From NCBI GenBank assembly GCA_019247755.1, contig JAFBAM010000038.1:1-6836 (forward strand): a DNA stretch of 6,836 bases, in the 5' to 3' direction. The DNA comes from Sphingomonas sp. GTDB taxonomy: Bacteria; Pseudomonadota; Alphaproteobacteria; Sphingomonadales; Sphingomonadaceae. This document shows positions 4,562 to 6,836 of the stretch, piece by piece. The translations under genes were made by a program, and so were the position numbers. Each line of letters starts with the position of its first letter. The first letter of the stretch is position 1. A model generated the notes under the pieces. The model was not told the origin of the DNA, ran no database searches, and was given only the letters and a program-made list of their open reading frames with translations.

Positions 4562-6058
4562 TTAACTCCCGGTTTTTGGTCGCAACTTGCTCTCGCTCTT
4601 CCAGACGGGCGGTGTCGGTTGGTCCGCGACGCGCTCGACCAAGCCATAGAAAAAGCGGTTGAAATCGGCCGCCGCCTTCCAGTCCATCGGCTGCTTCAGA
4701 TCGTCCTGTGGTTTGTGATAGCCGGTTCTGTACCACTGCCTGTAAATCCGCTCGCTGCGCGAGCCTGGACGGTAGCCGAACACGAAACCGGTGGCCGGAA
4801 TTCCTGCCTGCATGAACGGCCAATTGTCGGAACGCGATAGCAGGTTGCGCTCGGGCTCAGGGTCGACCTGCACCTGAATGCCGAGGCCTTGAGCCACGGC
4901 GCGAGCATCATCACCGATTGTCGTGTCGTTGAGCGCATGAACGGTGAGCAGCTCGAGTGGGAAGATCGGGCGGAGCTGGTCGAGGTTGATGTCACCCGCG
5001 ATGCGCGCCAGCGGCACCGTCGGGTGCGCGACGAACCATTTTGAGCCGAGCAGCCCCTTTTCCTCGCCGGTCACGACGAGAAGCAGGATCGGGCGGCGGA
5101 ACGGCTGGCCGTGACGGCGCTCGGCAAGCCGGATCAGCAGCGCGACGTAAGCGGCGTCGTCCAGCGTGCCGTTGTAGATGCGGTCGCCGTTGACCGGCTC
5201 GCCATAGCCATAGCCGTCGAGGTGCGCGGTGAGGACGATCGCCTGGTTTGCGAGCCCCGGATCGGAGCCGGGCAGCATCGCGATCACGTTGGGCGATGTA
5301 ATCTCGCGCTTGCGGATCACAAATTGAGCTCCGAAGCGCGCCGGAATGTCGAAACTCGGCAAGGGTTTGCCTGCGCTGCCTGCTCCGACCAGGCGAGCCG
5401 CATCTTTTCCAGTGACCAGCTTGCCCAGGGCCGCCGCATTGAGCGTCATCTTCAGGAACGGATCCGGCTTTCGCGGGTCGGTCGATAGCGTGACCGTCCG
5501 AGCGTAGGCATAGGGCCAGCGCGGCGGCTCGACCGTGAAACCGGGATCGGCGATCGTTAGCATACCGGCAGCACCGGCGGCGCGGACGGCTTTCTCACGC
5601 TCCGCGACGCCCGGAAGGCCTGCTTTGTGCGTTCCATGGCAGATCACGATCTTGCCGCGCACGGCGCGGAGCGCATCGGCACTGCAATAGCCGCCATAGG
5701 CCAGCGCAGCGTTAAGGTGGGTTGGCATTCCTAATGCCGGCGCGACGGTGAGGTCGTGCAGAAAGACGAGCCTACGGTTGCCCGCGATGATCGTTGCGCT
5801 CGGCACCCCGATCTCGTGCATGGGCACGCGCTGGTACCAGCTGCCGTTCTCGCCGGCAGGCTTCAAGCCGGCAGCGTTGAATTTCGCCGCGACTAGCCGA
5901 GCCGCTCGGTCGTACGCGGCCGAGCCGGTGTCGCGGCCTTCCATCGAATCGTTCGAAAGCTGCGCCGTCGTCGCCCACCAGGCGGCGGTATCGGGGTCGA
6001 GCTTAGGCGGAGCGGCCGCGCTCAGCGCCAAAGCAAGTAACGGGTACGCGTACTTCAT
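4562..6058 (-). CDS. Exported M28-family zinc metallopeptidase with PA-like insert
   Basis: This protein has 498 residues from the chosen ATG at 6058. An ATG two codons upstream (6064) would give 500, and residue numbers here use the longer form. I prefer 6058 because it makes an ATGA overlap with the guaA stop and gives a simple MK-type signal peptide (MKYAYPLLALALSAAAPP). Residues about 115-235 look like a PA-domain insert. The catalytic domain follows with the M28 metal and catalytic residues: H281 in TAHLDGYG, D302/D303 in TLDDAAYVA, catalytic E334 and ligand E335 in TGEEKGLLGS, D362 in INLDQLRP, and H450 in YHKPQDD. The family removes N-terminal amino acids or cleaves small peptides using two zinc ions, and this member should be periplasmic or secreted. 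The substrate is unknown. The conserved SDNWPFMQAGIPA segment (412-424) supports the family. No residue needed for catalysis appears to be missing. Confidence 0.93.
   Translation of the reverse strand: MKYAYPLLALALSAAAPPKLDPDTAAWWATTAQLSNDSMEGRDTGSAAYDRAARLVAAKFNAAGLKPAGENGSWYQRVPMHEIGVPSATIIAGNRRLVFLHDLTVAPALGMPTHLNAALAYGGYCSADALRAVRGKIVICHGTHKAGLPGVAEREKAVRAAGAAGMLTIADPGFTVEPPRWPYAYARTVTLSTDPRKPDPFLKMTLNAAALGKLVTGKDAARLVGAGSAGKPLPSFDIPARFGAQFVIRKREITSPNVIAMLPGSDPGLANQAIVLTAHLDGYGYGEPVNGDRIYNGTLDDAAYVALLIRLAERRHGQPFRRPILLLVVTGEEKGLLGSKWFVAHPTVPLARIAGDINLDQLRPIFPLELLTVHALNDTTIGDDARAVAQGLGIQVQVDPEPERNLLSRSDNWPFMQAGIPATGFVFGYRPGSRSERIYRQWYRTGYHKPQDDLKQPMDWKAAADFNRFFYGLVERVADQPTPPVWKSESKLRPKTGS
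6055..6058 (-). other. ATGA stop/start overlap joining guaA and the peptidase gene
   Basis: On the minus strand, ATGA contains the ATG of the M28 peptidase (6058-6056) and the TGA of guaA (6057-6055). This is a classic sign of translational coupling within one transcript. The alternative ATG at 6064 would overlap guaA by 10 bases instead. Confidence 0.65.
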
Positions 6059-6836
6059 TCCCATTCGATCGTTCCGGGCGGCTTGGACGTATAGTCATAG
6101 ACGACGCGGTTGATGCCGTTGACTTCATTGACGATGCGGGTGGCGACGCGGCTGAGGAAAGCGGCGTCGAACGGGTAAACGTCGGCGGTCATGCCATCGA
6201 GCGAGGTGACCGCGCGGAGGCCGCAGACATAATCGTAAGTCCGGTAGTCGCCCATCACACCGACGGTGCGCACCGGCAGGAGCACGGCGAACGCCTGCCA
6301 GATGGCGTCGTAGAGGCCGGCGTTGCGGATTTCCTCGAGGTAGATGGTGTCCGCCTTCCGGAGGATATCGCACTTTTCACGCGTGACCTCGCCGGGGATG
6401 CGGATGGCGAGGCCCGGCCCGGGGAATGGATGGCGGCCTACGAAAGCCTCGGGCAGGCCGAGCTCGCGGCCGAGCACCCGCACCTCGTCCTTGAACAATT
6501 CCCTCAAAGGCTCGACGAGCTTCATGTTCATCCGCTCGGGTAGGCCGCCAACGTTGTGGTGGCTCTTGATCGTCACTGAAGGGCCGCCGGTGAAGCTGAC
6601 GCTCTCGATCACGTCCGGGTAAAGCGTACCTTGGGCGAGGAAGTCAGCGCCGCCGATCTTCTTCGCCTCGGCCTCGAACACGTTGATGAATTCGGCGCCG
6701 ATGAACTTGCGCTTCGCTTCTGGGTCCGTGACGCCTTCGAGCCCGCCGAGGAAGTCGGCGCTGGCGTCAACATGGACGAGCGGGATGTTGTAGCTGTTGC
6801 GGAAGAGGGAGACGACCTGCTCCGCCTCGTTCGCCC
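6055..6836 (-). CDS. guaA: GMP synthase (glutamine-hydrolysing), C-terminal part
   Basis: The frame is open from the right edge (first complete codons read ANEAEQVVSLF) to the TGA at 6057-6055, giving 259 residues, about half of the usual length of around 525. The glutamine amidotransferase domain and the SGGVDS P-loop lie beyond the edge. Visible here are the later part of the ATP-pyrophosphatase domain (LVHVDASADFLGGLEGVTDP, GTLYPDVIES, SHHNVGGLP) and the C-terminal GMP-synthase dimerisation domain (HPFPGPGLAIRIPGE, VGVMGDYRTYDY) with the conserved end KPPGTIEWE. The enzyme converts XMP, ATP and glutamine (or ammonia) to GMP in the cytoplasm, the last step of guanine nucleotide synthesis. 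Its stop overlaps the start of the M28 peptidase gene, so the two are probably translationally coupled. Confidence 0.97.
   Translation of the reverse strand, partial: ANEAEQVVSLFRNSYNIPLVHVDASADFLGGLEGVTDPEAKRKFIGAEFINVFEAEAKKIGGADFLAQGTLYPDVIESVSFTGGPSVTIKSHHNVGGLPERMNMKLVEPLRELFKDEVRVLGRELGLPEAFVGRHPFPGPGLAIRIPGEVTREKCDILRKADTIYLEEIRNAGLYDAIWQAFAVLLPVRTVGVMGDYRTYDYVCGLRAVTSLDGMTADVYPFDAAFLSRVATRIVNEVNGINRVVYDYTSKPPGTIEWE

Noticed and set aside
5841..5876. Clustered GCCGGCAG/CTGCCG repeats that could form hairpins
   Set aside because: They lie inside the M28 peptidase coding region, encoding AAGLKPAGENGS, and are explained by Gly/Pro/Ala codons in GC-rich DNA.
1..6836. Mobile element, CRISPR array, toxin-antitoxin or phage defence system
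   Set aside because: No transposase, integrase, terminal repeats, spaced direct repeats, paired small toxin/antitoxin genes or defence-type domains were seen on either strand.

Overview
This is a GC-rich chromosomal window that looks alphaproteobacterial, most likely from a sphingomonad (Sphingomonadales). That placement rests on recalled resemblance of the proteins and on codon and GC character; no search was run. All recognisable genes are housekeeping, envelope or signalling genes. There is no transposase, integrase, phage gene, CRISPR array, rRNA or tRNA, and no sign of a mobile island.

Left part, minus strand (1-700): a four-cysteine Rrf2-family regulator is followed 26 bases downstream by a small membrane protein. 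The membrane protein starts at a TTG with a strong ribosome binding site and is cut by the left edge. A 158-base intergenic region (701-858) separates this pair from divergent plus-strand genes.

Middle, plus strand (859-3898): first comes an 86-residue exported protein that is very rich in Thr, Lys, Ala and Ser and has no acidic or aromatic residue. A strong GC-rich hairpin without a U tract follows. Then comes a complete OmpR-type response regulator and HAMP sensor histidine kinase pair 11 bases apart, and a 182-residue, highly charged hydrophilic protein with a tryptophan-spaced repeat and a compact conserved-looking block.

Right part, minus strand (3901-6836): reading from the right edge, the order is the C-terminal half of GMP synthase (guaA), an exported M28 zinc peptidase with a PA-type insert that overlaps the guaA stop in an ATGA junction, and an L,D-transpeptidase (YkuD) lipoprotein with a GTG start. 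The lipoprotein gene meets the charged-protein gene tail to tail, and both stop codons lie in one perfect 12-base palindrome.

Functionally the window combines purine synthesis (guaA) with cell-envelope genes (M28 peptidase, L,D-transpeptidase lipoprotein, exported basic protein, membrane protein) and two regulatory modules (Rrf2 and the two-component pair). I found no convincing new multi-gene system. The most interesting objects are the exported basic protein beside the two-component system, which in composition recalls the enterobacterial acid-shock protein Asr, and the charged Trp-repeat protein.
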